Below, piece after piece: positions 44,333 to 52,375 of a DNA stretch of 64,000 nucleotides. Where the stretch lies: assembly GCA_947505245.1 (NCBI GenBank), contig CANNIZ010000021.1:17521-81520 (forward strand), in the 5' to 3' direction. The position numbers and the translations under genes are program-made. Each line of letters starts with the position of its first letter. Within the stretch, counting starts at the first letter, position 1. This DNA comes from Pseudomonadota bacterium. GTDB taxonomy: Bacteria > Myxococcota_A > UBA796 > GCA-2862545. The notes beneath the pieces were generated by a model. That model saw nothing but the letters and a program-made list of their open reading frames with translations. It had not been told where the DNA came from and did no database searches.

Positions 44333-45403
44333 TCAGGCCGCAGATTCTTCGGAAGGTGAGGCGTCCTCTGGCGAGGCGCCGTTGAACGGGTGGGGCTCCT
44401 CACCCGCCTCCCAGCGGCGAAGTCGGTCGAAGAACTCCCGCACGACGCCGATCGCCTCGTCCGCTGAATGGGAGTGAAGAACGGCAACCCGCAACAGGCT
44501 CCCGTAGGGCACGCCGTGTGTGAAGTACTTGCTGATCTTCTTGAAGCGGCCGAGGGCGCCTTTGTCGTGCCCGAAACGATCGCGGATCGAGGCAAAATAG
44601 CCGAGCATCACCTGCTCACGCTCGTGCGCATCGACCTCGATTGAGGCCTCGCCGCGAAAACGTGCGGCGACCTGTTTGAACACCCAGGGGTTCTTGATCG
44701 CGCCGCGCCCGATCATCACGCCGTCCGCGCCCGTTCGTGCGAGCGTGTCGACGGCCGAGTCATAGTCGACGATGTCGCCGTTCGCGAGCACGGGGATGCG
44801 AAGCCGACGCTTCACCTCCGCGATCGTGTCGAGTTCGCGCACGCCGCCGTAGAGATCGGCCCGCGTGCGCCAGTGGACGGTCACCATCTCTGCGCCTTCT
44901 TCCTGGCACATCCACGCAATTTCGGGCGCGTTCTTGTGGGACGGATCCCAGCCGGTGCGCATCTTCACGCTGAACGGCGCCTTGATCGCGCCGCGGATCG
45001 CCCGCACCAGCTCGCGCGCGATCTCGGGCTCCTTGAGCAGGGCCGAACCACCGGAGTGGGCACACACCTTCTTGCTCGGGCAGCCCATGTTGAAGTCGAC
45101 GATGTCCGCGCCGAGGTCTTCGGCGATCTTCGCACCTTCGGCCAGCGCGGCCGCCGAACGACCATACAGTTGCACGGCGATCGGGTGTTCATCTTCATCG
45201 AACGCCACCATCTCGCGGACCTTGCGGATGTCCCTCCGGAGCCCCTCGGCCGGGATGAACTCGGTGAACACGAGCCCGGGGCCACCGATCTGGCGGATGA
45301 GGCGACGGAACGTGAGATCCGTCACGCCCTCCATCGGCGCGAGGACGAGGTTGGGCGCGATGCGAACGTCGCGAACGAACAATTCGTGGGGAACAGCGGG
45401 CAT
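44333..45403 (-). CDS. dusB: tRNA-dihydrouridine synthase
   Basis: 356 residues from the ATG at 45403 (a GTG two codons earlier is possible). FMN-dependent Dus family: LVLAPMEGVTDLTFRRLI, VFTEFIPAEG, QLYGRSAAALAEGA, FNMGCPSKKVCAHSGGSALL (catalytic Cys in GCP), KMRTGWD, VHWRTRADLYGG, VLANGDI and GVMIGRGAIKNPWVF. The overall pattern is closest to DusB. Reduces specific uridines in tRNA to dihydrouridine. One base separates its stop from that of the convergent kinase gene. Confidence 0.92.
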   Translation of the reverse strand: MPAVPHELFVRDVRIAPNLVLAPMEGVTDLTFRRLIRQIGGPGLVFTEFIPAEGLRRDIRKVREMVAFDEDEHPIAVQLYGRSAAALAEGAKIAEDLGADIVDFNMGCPSKKVCAHSGGSALLKEPEIARELVRAIRGAIKAPFSVKMRTGWDPSHKNAPEIAWMCQEEGAEMVTVHWRTRADLYGGVRELDTIAEVKRRLRIPVLANGDIVDYDSAVDTLARTGADGVMIGRGAIKNPWVFKQVAARFRGEASIEVDAHEREQVMLGYFASIRDRFGHDKGALGRFKKISKYFTHGVPYGSLLRVAVLHSHSADEAIGVVREFFDRLRRWEAGEEPHPFNGASPEDASPSEESAA

Positions 45404-45440
45404 CCCCACCCTCTAACCGGATGCCCGGCCGTTCGTCCCG

Positions 45441-45971
45441 CTACTCTTCGCGAATCGGCGCGGCGGAGGGCATGATCGGCACCGGTCCGAACGCGATGCT
45501 CACCAACGAGACGGGCTCTCCAGCACAGCGGACCACGACCTCGTGGCTCGGGTCCCCGGCGAGGACGAGCGCGTCGTCCAGCAGCCACGGCAGCGCGTCC
45601 AGGTCGGGCTCATACAACGAGCGACAAAGCTCGAGGTCGTCCTTGCGAGGCCCGTCGACTACCGCGATGCGGGCGGCGTTTGACGCGAGGACAGCGGCGA
45701 CCACGGCGTCGTCGTACAGCTCCCAGAACTGCCCCGCTGCGGCCGACGCGACGAGCACGACCTCGACGAGGCGGTCTTCGTCGGTCTCGTGCGGGCGACC
45801 GAACACCTGCCACATGCCGGAGAGCGCCCGCGTGGCGTGGTACGCGCCGTTCGACGGGTTCCGCGCGAGCACGAGTGGATCACCAACCACCACGACGGAC
45901 CCCAGCCGCAACGCGCCCAGCGGCTCGAGGCCCTCGCGCTCGATCTTCGACCGGTTCTCTGTCGGCATCAC
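45441..45971 (-). CDS. Hypothetical protein, paired with the following gene
   Basis: 176 residues from GTG-ATG at 45971/45968, with an AGGGGGG ribosome site and overlap with the upstream stop. An alpha/beta protein with runs such as GALRLGSVVVVGDPLVLARNP and VVEVVLVASAAAG-like segments. No signal peptide, membrane helix or known motif. The overlap with the 186-residue gene upstream suggests the two work together, but I recognise neither. Confidence 0.6.
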   Translation of the reverse strand: MMPTENRSKIEREGLEPLGALRLGSVVVVGDPLVLARNPSNGAYHATRALSGMWQVFGRPHETDEDRLVEVVLVASAAAGQFWELYDDAVVAAVLASNAARIAVVDGPRKDDLELCRSLYEPDLDALPWLLDDALVLAGDPSHEVVVRCAGEPVSLVSIAFGPVPIMPSAAPIREE

Positions 45972-46528
45972 TTCCCCCCTCCGATGACTCTCAGCCCAAG
46001 CAACTCGATCAGACGCCGTTCATCGGCGTCGTGCTCGGCCCGGTACCACTGCTTCACGTAGTCCCGATTGAGCAGGGTCTTCACGTCCGTTTCCGCCAAG
46101 CCGAAAGCGATCGCGGCGTCCCGGAACAACAGGTCGTCGGGGTATCCGTACAGCAGGCCGTCTCCGTCGAGGATGATCTGCTCGCCGCGGCGACCGCGAA
46201 CCCACAGCTCACCGCGCGCGTCGTCGTACAGCACGCCCGCGCAGGTGGACAGCGCCTCGAGGACCCCGTCCTTCGGCACGTCGAGAGCGAGGAACTCCCG
46301 TGGCGGGGCTCCCTCCTTTGGCGCGCTCCGATCAACCTTTTGAACCCACCGGACACCGAACGGCCCGTTGACGACCTCGATCAAGGCGCGGTGAGCGGCC
46401 GCGAGCCGCTCGGGCAGCACGGACACGAGCAGCCGCGTCGGCATGCCGGGCTCGGTCTGGCCGATGAAGCCCTCTTCAGGCACGAAACCGTCGGCGTTGC
46501 CGTCGCGATCGACCGAGCAAGCCTTCAA
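45968..46528 (-). CDS. Hypothetical protein overlapping an SRPBCC gene
   Basis: 186 residues from a TTG at 46528 that overlaps the upstream stop by four bases; an internal Met at 46444 (MPTRLLVSVLPERL) is an alternative start. An alpha/beta protein with a basic/Glu-rich C-terminal helix (VKQWYRAEHDADERRLIELLGL). No motif recognised. Part of a three-gene overlapped unit with the SRPBCC protein and the 176-residue hypothetical. Confidence 0.55.
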   Translation of the reverse strand: MKACSVDRDGNADGFVPEEGFIGQTEPGMPTRLLVSVLPERLAAAHRALIEVVNGPFGVRWVQKVDRSAPKEGAPPREFLALDVPKDGVLEALSTCAGVLYDDARGELWVRGRRGEQIILDGDGLLYGYPDDLLFRDAAIAFGLAETDVKTLLNRDYVKQWYRAEHDADERRLIELLGLRVIGGGK

Positions 46529-47058
46529 CGGCCGGCCTGTTCGTCGAGGAATTTTCCGAGCGATTCGTTGACCTTCACGAGGTTGGGCGTGATCAACGAC
46601 ACGATGAACTTCTCGACCTGCGGGCCGATCGTGGACGCGAGGAACCCAGGAACACCTGGAATTTCCTTCAAGGCGATCTTCAGCTCGCCCGACAGGATCA
46701 CGCGTGTTGAACGGGGTCCGGCCTCGACGAACAGGTTGCGACCGCCACAGCTCACGGCGTCTGTGAACGCGCGGGTCTTGATGCGCCAGTCACAGGCCCA
46801 CGCGGCCTCGTCCCAGGTCGCGAAGTCGTCCCACCGGAGCATCTCCGGCTTGAGGAACTTCTGCGCGAACGCGGGGACATCGCGCTCGCTCACCCACTCG
46901 TTGTGGAGGCGAAGGACCTTGCCCTCCTCCAGCCGCTTGTGGATGATGATCTGCTTGACGTCGGGGATGTATTTCGCGACTTCTGGAAGGCGATCGCGGT
47001 ACGCGCGGTACACGACGTCGCGCGGGTAGGCGATGAGCGACTCGCTCTTGATCTCCAT
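46525..47058 (-). CDS. SRPBCC/START-like protein (DUF2505-like)
   Basis: 177 residues from the ATG at 47058. Pattern: MEIKSESLIAYPRDVVYRAYRDRL (helix-grip start), VKQIIIHKRLEEGKVLRLHNEW, then long beta strands (RSTRVILSGELKIAL) and a long C-terminal helix (FIVSLITPNLVKVNESLGKFL). This fits the helix-grip fold of the SRPBCC superfamily, which binds hydrophobic ligands; the ligand is unknown. Cytoplasmic. Divergent from the GNAT gene. Confidence 0.72.
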   Translation of the reverse strand: MEIKSESLIAYPRDVVYRAYRDRLPEVAKYIPDVKQIIIHKRLEEGKVLRLHNEWVSERDVPAFAQKFLKPEMLRWDDFATWDEAAWACDWRIKTRAFTDAVSCGGRNLFVEAGPRSTRVILSGELKIALKEIPGVPGFLASTIGPQVEKFIVSLITPNLVKVNESLGKFLDEQAGR

Positions 47059-47120
47059 CGGACACCTCGGGGGCGCGAGATAGCACGCGGGCGTTGAGAT
47101 AGCATGTCGTTGGAGGTTGG

Positions 47121-47954
47121 TTGAGCGCCTTCCGGCTTGGTACGGAGCACCTCGAAGCGACCATGGCGTTGCTCGCGGGCGACACGCTTCAGAACCTGTT
47201 CCTCCTCGGCTTCTTGGACGGCGCATCACTCGGGCGTGGGCTCTGGTACGGAGTCGAACGCGACGGGGCGTTGGTCGCCATCGCGTGTGTCGTTCCGGAT
47301 CGCCTCGCGGTGCCTTGGGCTCCCGATCCGTCGGACGCGACCCTGCTCGGGCGAAAGCTACGACACGAGCAGACGCCGTGCATGATCGTGGGCCCGCGCC
47401 TCGCGTCCGACGCGCTGTGGGATGCCTGGACCCAACGCCGGATCGAGCCCGATCGTTTCTACGACCAGCGGCTGTACATCTGCCGCGAGGCGCCTGCCGT
47501 CTCCCACGTGCCAGGCTTCCGCAAGGCCGTGCTGACGGACTGGGAGGTCGCCGCGCAGAACTCCGCGCGCATGGAGTACGAGGACACGGGGCGCGATCCT
47601 TCCGTGATGGACCCCGAGACGCACGAACACGTCGTGCGGGAGCGCATCCGAAATGGAAAGACCTGGGTGATCGAGCGCGACGGGCGGATCGCGTTTCAGA
47701 TCAACGTCGGCACGTCGAGCAAGTACGGTTGCCAGGTCGGCGGCACGTGGGTTCCGCCGGACCTTCGCGGGGCGGGGCTCGCGACGCTCGGGATGAAGGC
47801 TCTTTGCCAGCGCCTGCTCGTGGACCACCCGTTCGTCAGCCTGCACGTCAACGAGGCCAACCTGCCGGCGGTAAAGGTGTATGAGAAGTCAGGTTTCGTG
47901 AGGGGTCCTGCGTATCGGCTCCTCACCGTGCCGATGACGGGAGATGCGACGTGA
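47121..47954 (+). CDS. GNAT-family N-acetyltransferase with DUF4081-like N-terminal domain
   Basis: 277 residues from a TTG at 47121, supported by GGAGG four bases upstream. The N-terminal half (LEATMALLAGDTLQNLFLLGFLDG) resembles the DUF4081 partner domain. The C-terminal half is a GNAT fold: IAFQINVGTSSKYGCQVGGTWVPPDLRGAGLATLGMKALC (split as GGTWVPPDLRGAGLA, motif A, acetyl-CoA binding) and LHVNEANLPAVKVYEKSGF (motif B). Would acetylate an amine on a small molecule or protein. Its GTG/TGA overlap with the next gene suggests an operon. Confidence 0.82.
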   Translation: MSAFRLGTEHLEATMALLAGDTLQNLFLLGFLDGASLGRGLWYGVERDGALVAIACVVPDRLAVPWAPDPSDATLLGRKLRHEQTPCMIVGPRLASDALWDAWTQRRIEPDRFYDQRLYICREAPAVSHVPGFRKAVLTDWEVAAQNSARMEYEDTGRDPSVMDPETHEHVVRERIRNGKTWVIERDGRIAFQINVGTSSKYGCQVGGTWVPPDLRGAGLATLGMKALCQRLLVDHPFVSLHVNEANLPAVKVYEKSGFVRGPAYRLLTVPMTGDAT

Positions 47955-48556
47955 TCGACGACCCAAAGTTCGATGAGGCCGTAGAGCAGGCGGTGAAGCG
48001 GATCGAAAAGCGAACCGACGCCGAGATCGTCGTGGTCGCTGCCGAGCGGTCAGGGCACTACCGCGACGTCCAGATGTGGATCGGCGGAGGATGCACGCTC
48101 GCCATGCTGGCTGCGCTGTTTTACGCGCCGATCGACCTCCACCCGATCGGGGCGCTGGTCGAGGTCGCGATCGCATTCCCGTTCTTCTCATGGCTGGCCG
48201 GGCACCGCGCCGTACTTCACTTCGTGACGCGCGCCTCGCGTCAAAACGCCCAGGTCCGCATGTTCGCCGAGGCCGAATTCGTGCGCGAGGCCGTACATGG
48301 GACCCCGAACCATACCGGCGTGCTCGTGTACGCGAGTGCGCTCGAGCGACGCGTCGAGGTGATCCTCGACCTCGGACTCGCGGGGCGCGTCGCGACCGGA
48401 GAGCTGGCGCCTGCCCTCAGCACGTTGACCACCACGTCGGTCGACGCGTTCGTGGCCGGCCTCGAGGGGTTGGGCGACGTGCTCGCCGCCCACGCACCGC
48501 ACACCGCCGAGAGCGACGCGGTCGATCTTCCAGACGCTCCGCGGAGGCGCACATGA
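47951..48556 (+). CDS. TPM-domain membrane protein
   Basis: 201 residues from a GTG overlapping the previous stop by four bases. Early pattern VEQAVKRIEKRTDAEIVVVAAERSG (TPM/DUF477 start), two hydrophobic segments (~47-83) and then HTGVLVYASALERRVEVILDLGL, typical of the TPM fold. TPM proteins have been linked to phosphatase-like activity and photosystem repair; bacterial roles are mostly unknown. Followed, with overlap, by the Tim44-like gene, a common pairing. Confidence 0.72.
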   Translation: MIDDPKFDEAVEQAVKRIEKRTDAEIVVVAAERSGHYRDVQMWIGGGCTLAMLAALFYAPIDLHPIGALVEVAIAFPFFSWLAGHRAVLHFVTRASRQNAQVRMFAEAEFVREAVHGTPNHTGVLVYASALERRVEVILDLGLAGRVATGELAPALSTLTTTSVDAFVAGLEGLGDVLAAHAPHTAESDAVDLPDAPRRRT

Positions 48557-50091
48557 TCCACCTCCTGCGAGACCGCCGCGTGCAGGCGGCCATGGTCGTC
48601 ACCCTGACGGCCACTCTGCTGCTCGACGACGACGCCTGGAGCCGCGTCGGCGGCGGTCAGGGATTCTCATCGGGCGGCGGAGGCTCCTCCGGCGGTGGGG
48701 GGTCCTACGGTGGCGGCGGCGGAGGTTCCGGCGGCGGCGGCGACGCGTTGATGATGCTGATCTGGCTGGTGATCCGCTACCCGCACATCGGCATCCCGTT
48801 GCTGATCGTGATCGGCATCATCGCGTTCCTGAACCGCGGCGCACGCGGGTTTCAGCGACTTCCGCACCCGACGTCGAGGGACGTGTATGTGCCTCCCCCA
48901 CGACCGGCGCGTGCCGATCCAACGCTCAAGCTTCGCGCGGTGGACCCGACGTTCAGCACGCCCGTTCTGCTCGACCAGCTGCAGGTGCTGTTCCGGCGCT
49001 CGCTCGAAGCCTCGGTCACCAAACAGTGGGCACCTCTCGCGCCGTTCGTCGGCGAGGGAATGCGCCAGGCCCTCGAACGCGAGGTCGGCGACGCGACGAA
49101 GATCGCAGAGGTCGTGCTCGCGGCGATCACGATCGCGCCGAGTCCGCGCGGGGCGCCCGCTGCCACCTCCGGCGATCGGCTCGCGGTGGAGTTCGAAGGC
49201 ACGCGTACGGTCACGAGCCCCCGCGGAACGCGTCATGAGTACTTCAAGGAGGAGTGGCAGCTCGTGCGCCCCAAGGGCGTGCGCTCCCCCGCTCCCGACG
49301 TCGCGCGGAGGCTCGGGTGCCCGTCGTGCGGGAACGCGATCGAGACCGACGCGATGGGACGCTGCCGCTCGTGTGAGACGCCGATCACGAACGGCCAGAT
49401 GTCGTGGCTGGCGGTCGCGCGGACGGCGATCGTCGCTCCACGCCCGATCACGCCGCCCGACGTGTCGCGATCTCCAGGTGGCGAAGAGCCAGGGTACTCC
49501 CGCCCGAGCGCCGTGGACGCCGAGCTCGGTCCGTCGCTGCGCGCGTTCCAGGGACGCCACCCCGAATGGAACGCAAACGCGTTCGACGGGAAGGTGCGCG
49601 ACATCTACACTCGCCTCCAGGCCGCTTGGTCCGAAGGCCGCTGGGAAGGCTCCCGTCCGTATGTGACAGACACCCTGTTCCAGACGCTTCGGTTCTGGAT
49701 GGACGGCTACACGCGCGCGGGCTTGCGAAACCGGCTCGACGACGTGAAGCTCGAGAACACGCGGATCGTGAAGGTCGAACAGGACGCGTGGTACGAGTCG
49801 ATCACGGTGCGGATCTGGGGTTCGATGAAGGACAGCGTCGTCGACGGCGTCGGCAACGTGGTCGGCGGCAACGCGAACGTCGATCGGCGGTTCAGCGAGT
49901 ACTGGACGTTCGTACGCGCGGCCGGCAAACCTGCGGGTGTGAAGCCAAACGACACCTGCCCGAGCTGCGGCGCGGCCCTCGATCGCGTCGGCGAGACGGG
50001 CGTGTGTGGCTACTGCGAAGCGAAGATCACGGGCGGTGACTTCGACTGGGTGCTTTCGCGCATCGAACAGGCCGAGGTCTACGTTGGCTGA
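48553..50091 (+). CDS. Tim44-like membrane protein with two zinc ribbons
   Basis: 512 residues from the ATG at 48553 (ATGA overlap). It begins with a hydrophobic segment, a Gly/Ser-rich linker (GGGSGGGG-type) and a transmembrane helix (IGIPLLIVIGIIAFL). Two Tim44-like domains follow (FSTPVLLDQLQVLFRRSLEA...; FDGKVRDIYTRLQAAWSEG...VTDTLFQTLRFWMDGY), each followed by a CxxC zinc ribbon (GCPSCGNAI...GRCRSCE and TCPSCGAALD...GVCGYCE). Duplication of the Tim44-like plus ribbon unit is visible. Tim44-like domains bind lipid or protein near membranes; the function here is unknown. Confidence 0.78.
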   Translation: MIHLLRDRRVQAAMVVTLTATLLLDDDAWSRVGGGQGFSSGGGGSSGGGGSYGGGGGGSGGGGDALMMLIWLVIRYPHIGIPLLIVIGIIAFLNRGARGFQRLPHPTSRDVYVPPPRPARADPTLKLRAVDPTFSTPVLLDQLQVLFRRSLEASVTKQWAPLAPFVGEGMRQALEREVGDATKIAEVVLAAITIAPSPRGAPAATSGDRLAVEFEGTRTVTSPRGTRHEYFKEEWQLVRPKGVRSPAPDVARRLGCPSCGNAIETDAMGRCRSCETPITNGQMSWLAVARTAIVAPRPITPPDVSRSPGGEEPGYSRPSAVDAELGPSLRAFQGRHPEWNANAFDGKVRDIYTRLQAAWSEGRWEGSRPYVTDTLFQTLRFWMDGYTRAGLRNRLDDVKLENTRIVKVEQDAWYESITVRIWGSMKDSVVDGVGNVVGGNANVDRRFSEYWTFVRAAGKPAGVKPNDTCPSCGAALDRVGETGVCGYCEAKITGGDFDWVLSRIEQAEVYVG

Positions 50092-50437
50092 GCCCACCCT
50101 GAAGGAGCTTCAGGCGCGGGTGCGGGCGTTCGCGGACGACCGCGACTGGGGGCAGTTCCATTCACCCCGGAACCTCGCGATGGCCGTGTCGGTCGAGGCG
50201 AACGAGCTGCTCGAGCTGTATTTGTGGAGCACCGATGACGGGCCGCAGCCGCACGTCGCGGAGCGGGTGCCGAAGGTGGCGGAGGAAGCCGCCGACGTGC
50301 TGATGTGCCTGCTCAACCTTTGCGACCGCGCGGGGATCGACCTCGCGGACGCGCTGGACAAGAAGCTCATCGACGCCGATAAGAAGTACCCGGCCGACAA
50401 GGTGCGTGGGCAGGCGAAGAAGTACGACGAGTACTGA
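50084..50437 (+). CDS. MazG-like nucleotide pyrophosphohydrolase
   Basis: 117 residues from a TTG at 50084 that overlaps the preceding stop by eight bases. Motifs of the short all-helical NTP pyrophosphohydrolases (dCTPase/RS21-C6 type): HSPRNLAMAVSVEANELLELYLW (metal-binding Glu residues), VPKVAEEAADVLMCLLNLCDRAGIDL (EEAADV metal motif) and DADKKYPADKVRG at the C-terminus. Removes unwanted or damaged nucleotides by hydrolysis to the monophosphate. Two bases separate its stop from that of the convergent anti-sigma gene. Confidence 0.87.
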   Translation: MAEPTLKELQARVRAFADDRDWGQFHSPRNLAMAVSVEANELLELYLWSTDDGPQPHVAERVPKVAEEAADVLMCLLNLCDRAGIDLADALDKKLIDADKKYPADKVRGQAKKYDEY

Positions 50438-50439
50438 CG

Positions 50440-51492
50440 TCACTTCGGCTTGAAGCCGATCGTCTTCCTCACCGGCAACTCGGCCCTGATCGGCAAGAAC
50501 CGCCACGCCTGGAGTTGCTCACGCAAGCATTGCTCCAGGGCCGGACTCGGCACCGTGCCCGGGTTCGGCGAGGCCGTCACGGCCGCTACGGAGCCGTCTG
50601 TCTGAACAGTGAAATGGAGGAGCCAGGAGCCCTGAAGGACAGGATCGTCGCGCAGCAGGGGCTCGTAGCAGCTGTACCGGAGCTTCGGGAGCTCGGTTTT
50701 GACGGTGTCCTTGACCATTTCGACGATGGCGTTGTCGTCGACGAGCGCAGGGGTTCCCTTTTGCTTGAAGACGAACGGCCAGGTCACGTCCCCTTCGGCC
50801 TCGCGCGGGAACCCATTCCAGCGCCGCACCTTGCCGAGCACGCAGTCCGCGAGGGCATCGTCGCCGGTGGTGTTCTCGGACACACGCGCGTTCGACACGC
50901 GCCCTTCTGCGAACGTCCAGTCCATGACGACCCGGCCGGCAAGGGAGGGGTTGGACCGAAGTCCCACCTCGTAGCAGTACTTGAGCTGAGTCGCGTTCTT
51001 CTGGAGGGCGGCTTTGATCGGACCGTCGTCGACTGGCGCTGGCTCCGCGATCAGCGCGCGCTCGTCGACCGCGACGGAGGGCGGGACGGCCGCCTCGTCG
51101 GTGTCGACCGGCGCGACTGTGGTGGACACGTGGGTCGGCTCGTCACTCAGCGCGGCGGGTGGTTCCACCGGCGCGACCGCGGTGACCTGCGTGCGACCGC
51201 CTTCGTTGAGCAGGAGGCCCGTCACCCCGATCAACAGCACCGCGGCCGCGGCAACGACGGCGACGACCCGACCCCATGGGCTGCGGGCTGGCTTGGGGGG
51301 CATCACCCGCCCCGCGAGGCCAAGCGGCGTAGAGGATGACATCAGCCGCGCCTTTGTGAACCGGCCGTCGAACCACGCGCGAAACGCGGGGTCGTCGTCG
51401 AGGGCGCGCGCGACCTCGGGGGGAAGATCGGTCGGTCCGGCGGGATCCCAGGCCGCTACGAGCGCTTCGAGGCGGGCGCGATCGACGGTCAT
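50440..51492 (-). CDS. Anti-sigma-like membrane protein with two AgmX/PglI-type domains
   Basis: 350 residues; overlaps the ECF sigma stop by four bases. The N-terminal ~60 residues are cytoplasmic, possibly the sigma-binding part. One transmembrane helix (VVAVVAAAAVLLIGVTGLLL, ~75-95) follows, then a Pro/Ala/Thr-rich periplasmic linker. Two copies of an AgmX/PglI C-terminal-like domain end the protein (IKAALQKNATQLKYCYEVGLRSNPSLAGRVVMDW, with Cys in both the KYCYE and DCVL positions; second copy RYSCYEPLLRDDPVLQGSW... LEQCLREQLQAWRF). This TonB-C-like fold is frequent in Myxococcota. It probably holds the sigma factor until an envelope signal is sensed. Confidence 0.8.
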   Translation of the reverse strand: MTVDRARLEALVAAWDPAGPTDLPPEVARALDDDPAFRAWFDGRFTKARLMSSSTPLGLAGRVMPPKPARSPWGRVVAVVAAAAVLLIGVTGLLLNEGGRTQVTAVAPVEPPAALSDEPTHVSTTVAPVDTDEAAVPPSVAVDERALIAEPAPVDDGPIKAALQKNATQLKYCYEVGLRSNPSLAGRVVMDWTFAEGRVSNARVSENTTGDDALADCVLGKVRRWNGFPREAEGDVTWPFVFKQKGTPALVDDNAIVEMVKDTVKTELPKLRYSCYEPLLRDDPVLQGSWLLHFTVQTDGSVAAVTASPNPGTVPSPALEQCLREQLQAWRFLPIRAELPVRKTIGFKPK

Positions 51493-51995
51493 GCGACCCC
51501 CTGTTCAGCGGCGAGTTCGGCGAGGGACACACGGAGGGCGAGGCGTCCGCGGGCGACGCGCGAGGCGATCGTGCCGGGCGGGGCGCCGAGGATCTCGGCG
51601 GCCTCGTGGTAGCCGCACCCCTGCCCGTCCACGAGCCAGACGGCGTCGCGCTGCTCGGGGGGGAGCGCGTCCACGGCCTCGCGGATCCGGGCGCCGGTCT
51701 GACTGTCGGATGCCGCCTGCTCGGGTCCGCTGCGATCGTGTGCGATCTCGTCGACCCGGTCGGTTGGGAACTCGACGAGCTTCGCGTTCTGATCGCGCCA
51801 GGTGTTGAACAGCACGCGGCTCTGCCACACCTTGAACACGCGATCGTCACGCAGGGACGTGATGCGGCCGAGGCCGCGTTCGAGGGACGCCTGCAAGAGA
51901 TCCTCCGCGCCGTCGCCCGCGAGCCGACGCGCGAACCGATGCAGATCCCCGAGGACCGGCAGGACGAGTCGTTCGAAGCGGCGGAAATCGCTCAT
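51489..51995 (-). CDS. ECF-type RNA polymerase sigma factor
   Basis: 168 residues. Region 2: RFERLVLPVLGDLHRFARRLAGDGAEDLLQASLERGLGRI (split as DLHRFARRLAGDGAEDLLQA, the 'DAEDLvQe' motif). Region 4: IREAVDALPPEQRDAVWLVDGQGCGYHEAAEILGAPPGTIASRVARGRLAL (split as LPPEQRDAVWLVD and AAEILGAPPGTIASRVARGR). Typical length for the family. Co-transcribed with the membrane anti-sigma gene just downstream, and preceded by an ECF-like promoter candidate, suggesting self-regulation. Confidence 0.9.
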   Translation of the reverse strand: MSDFRRFERLVLPVLGDLHRFARRLAGDGAEDLLQASLERGLGRITSLRDDRVFKVWQSRVLFNTWRDQNAKLVEFPTDRVDEIAHDRSGPEQAASDSQTGARIREAVDALPPEQRDAVWLVDGQGCGYHEAAEILGAPPGTIASRVARGRLALRVSLAELAAEQGVA

Positions 51996-52034
51996 GCACC
52001 TACAGACGGGTGGGGGTGTGAGGTTTATCCACGT

Positions 52035-52061
52035 TCACGGATTTTCTTTGTGCAGCGTTCC
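52035..52061 (-). promoter_or_regulatory. Candidate ECF promoter for the sigma/anti-sigma genes
   Basis: On the minus strand GGAAC (52057-52061), a 17-base spacer and CGTGA (52035-52039), about 40 bases before the sigma start. GGAAC-N16/17-CGT is the common ECF form, so this could be recognised by the adjacent sigma factor. Confidence 0.5.
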
Positions 52062-52110
52062 TGGCACAACAGCGAGCCGCAGCCCCCTCCCCGGCGGACC
52101 AAGCAGGCCG

Positions 52111-52324
52111 AAACGGAACCATCCGCAAAGCATGGGGCCCCAATCGGAACAGGCCGGCGGAGCCATGGCCGAAACGCGGCGTCGGCGCGTCGGCCGGATG
52201 GACGATCGGGGCCGTTGCGGCCCCAAAGGTTCCGTTTGGGATGACTTGCTTCGGCCGTTGTTCCGAAAGGGCGACCTTGCCCCCGTTCCCGCACCCTCCC
52301 CTTTCCCCACTCGGGGGAAAGGGG
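52111..52324. repeat. Palindrome-rich non-coding block
   Basis: In the ~300 bases between the sigma promoter and the lipoprotein stop there are nested inverted repeats: AAACGGAACC (52111-52120) with GGTTCCGTTT (52228-52237), perfect; 52137-52146 with 52204-52213, one mismatch; GGCCG-TTG-CGGCC (52210-52222); and a perfect 11-base hairpin CCCCTTTCCCC/GGGGAAAGGGG (52298-52308 with 52314-52324, loop ACTCG). No coding frame with protein-like composition was found. It could be a repetitive extragenic palindromic element, a structured RNA or a complex terminator. Confidence 0.7.
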
Positions 52325-52375
52325 TCGGGGGTTTGGGGGTGGGGAGCGCGCCGAAGGCGTGCGGGAATCAACGGA

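Noticed and set aside
52025..52310. Short open frames in the palindrome-rich block as genes
   Set aside because: Several overlapping frames with Arg/Pro/Gly-rich composition and no ribosome site; the inverted repeats explain the sequence better.
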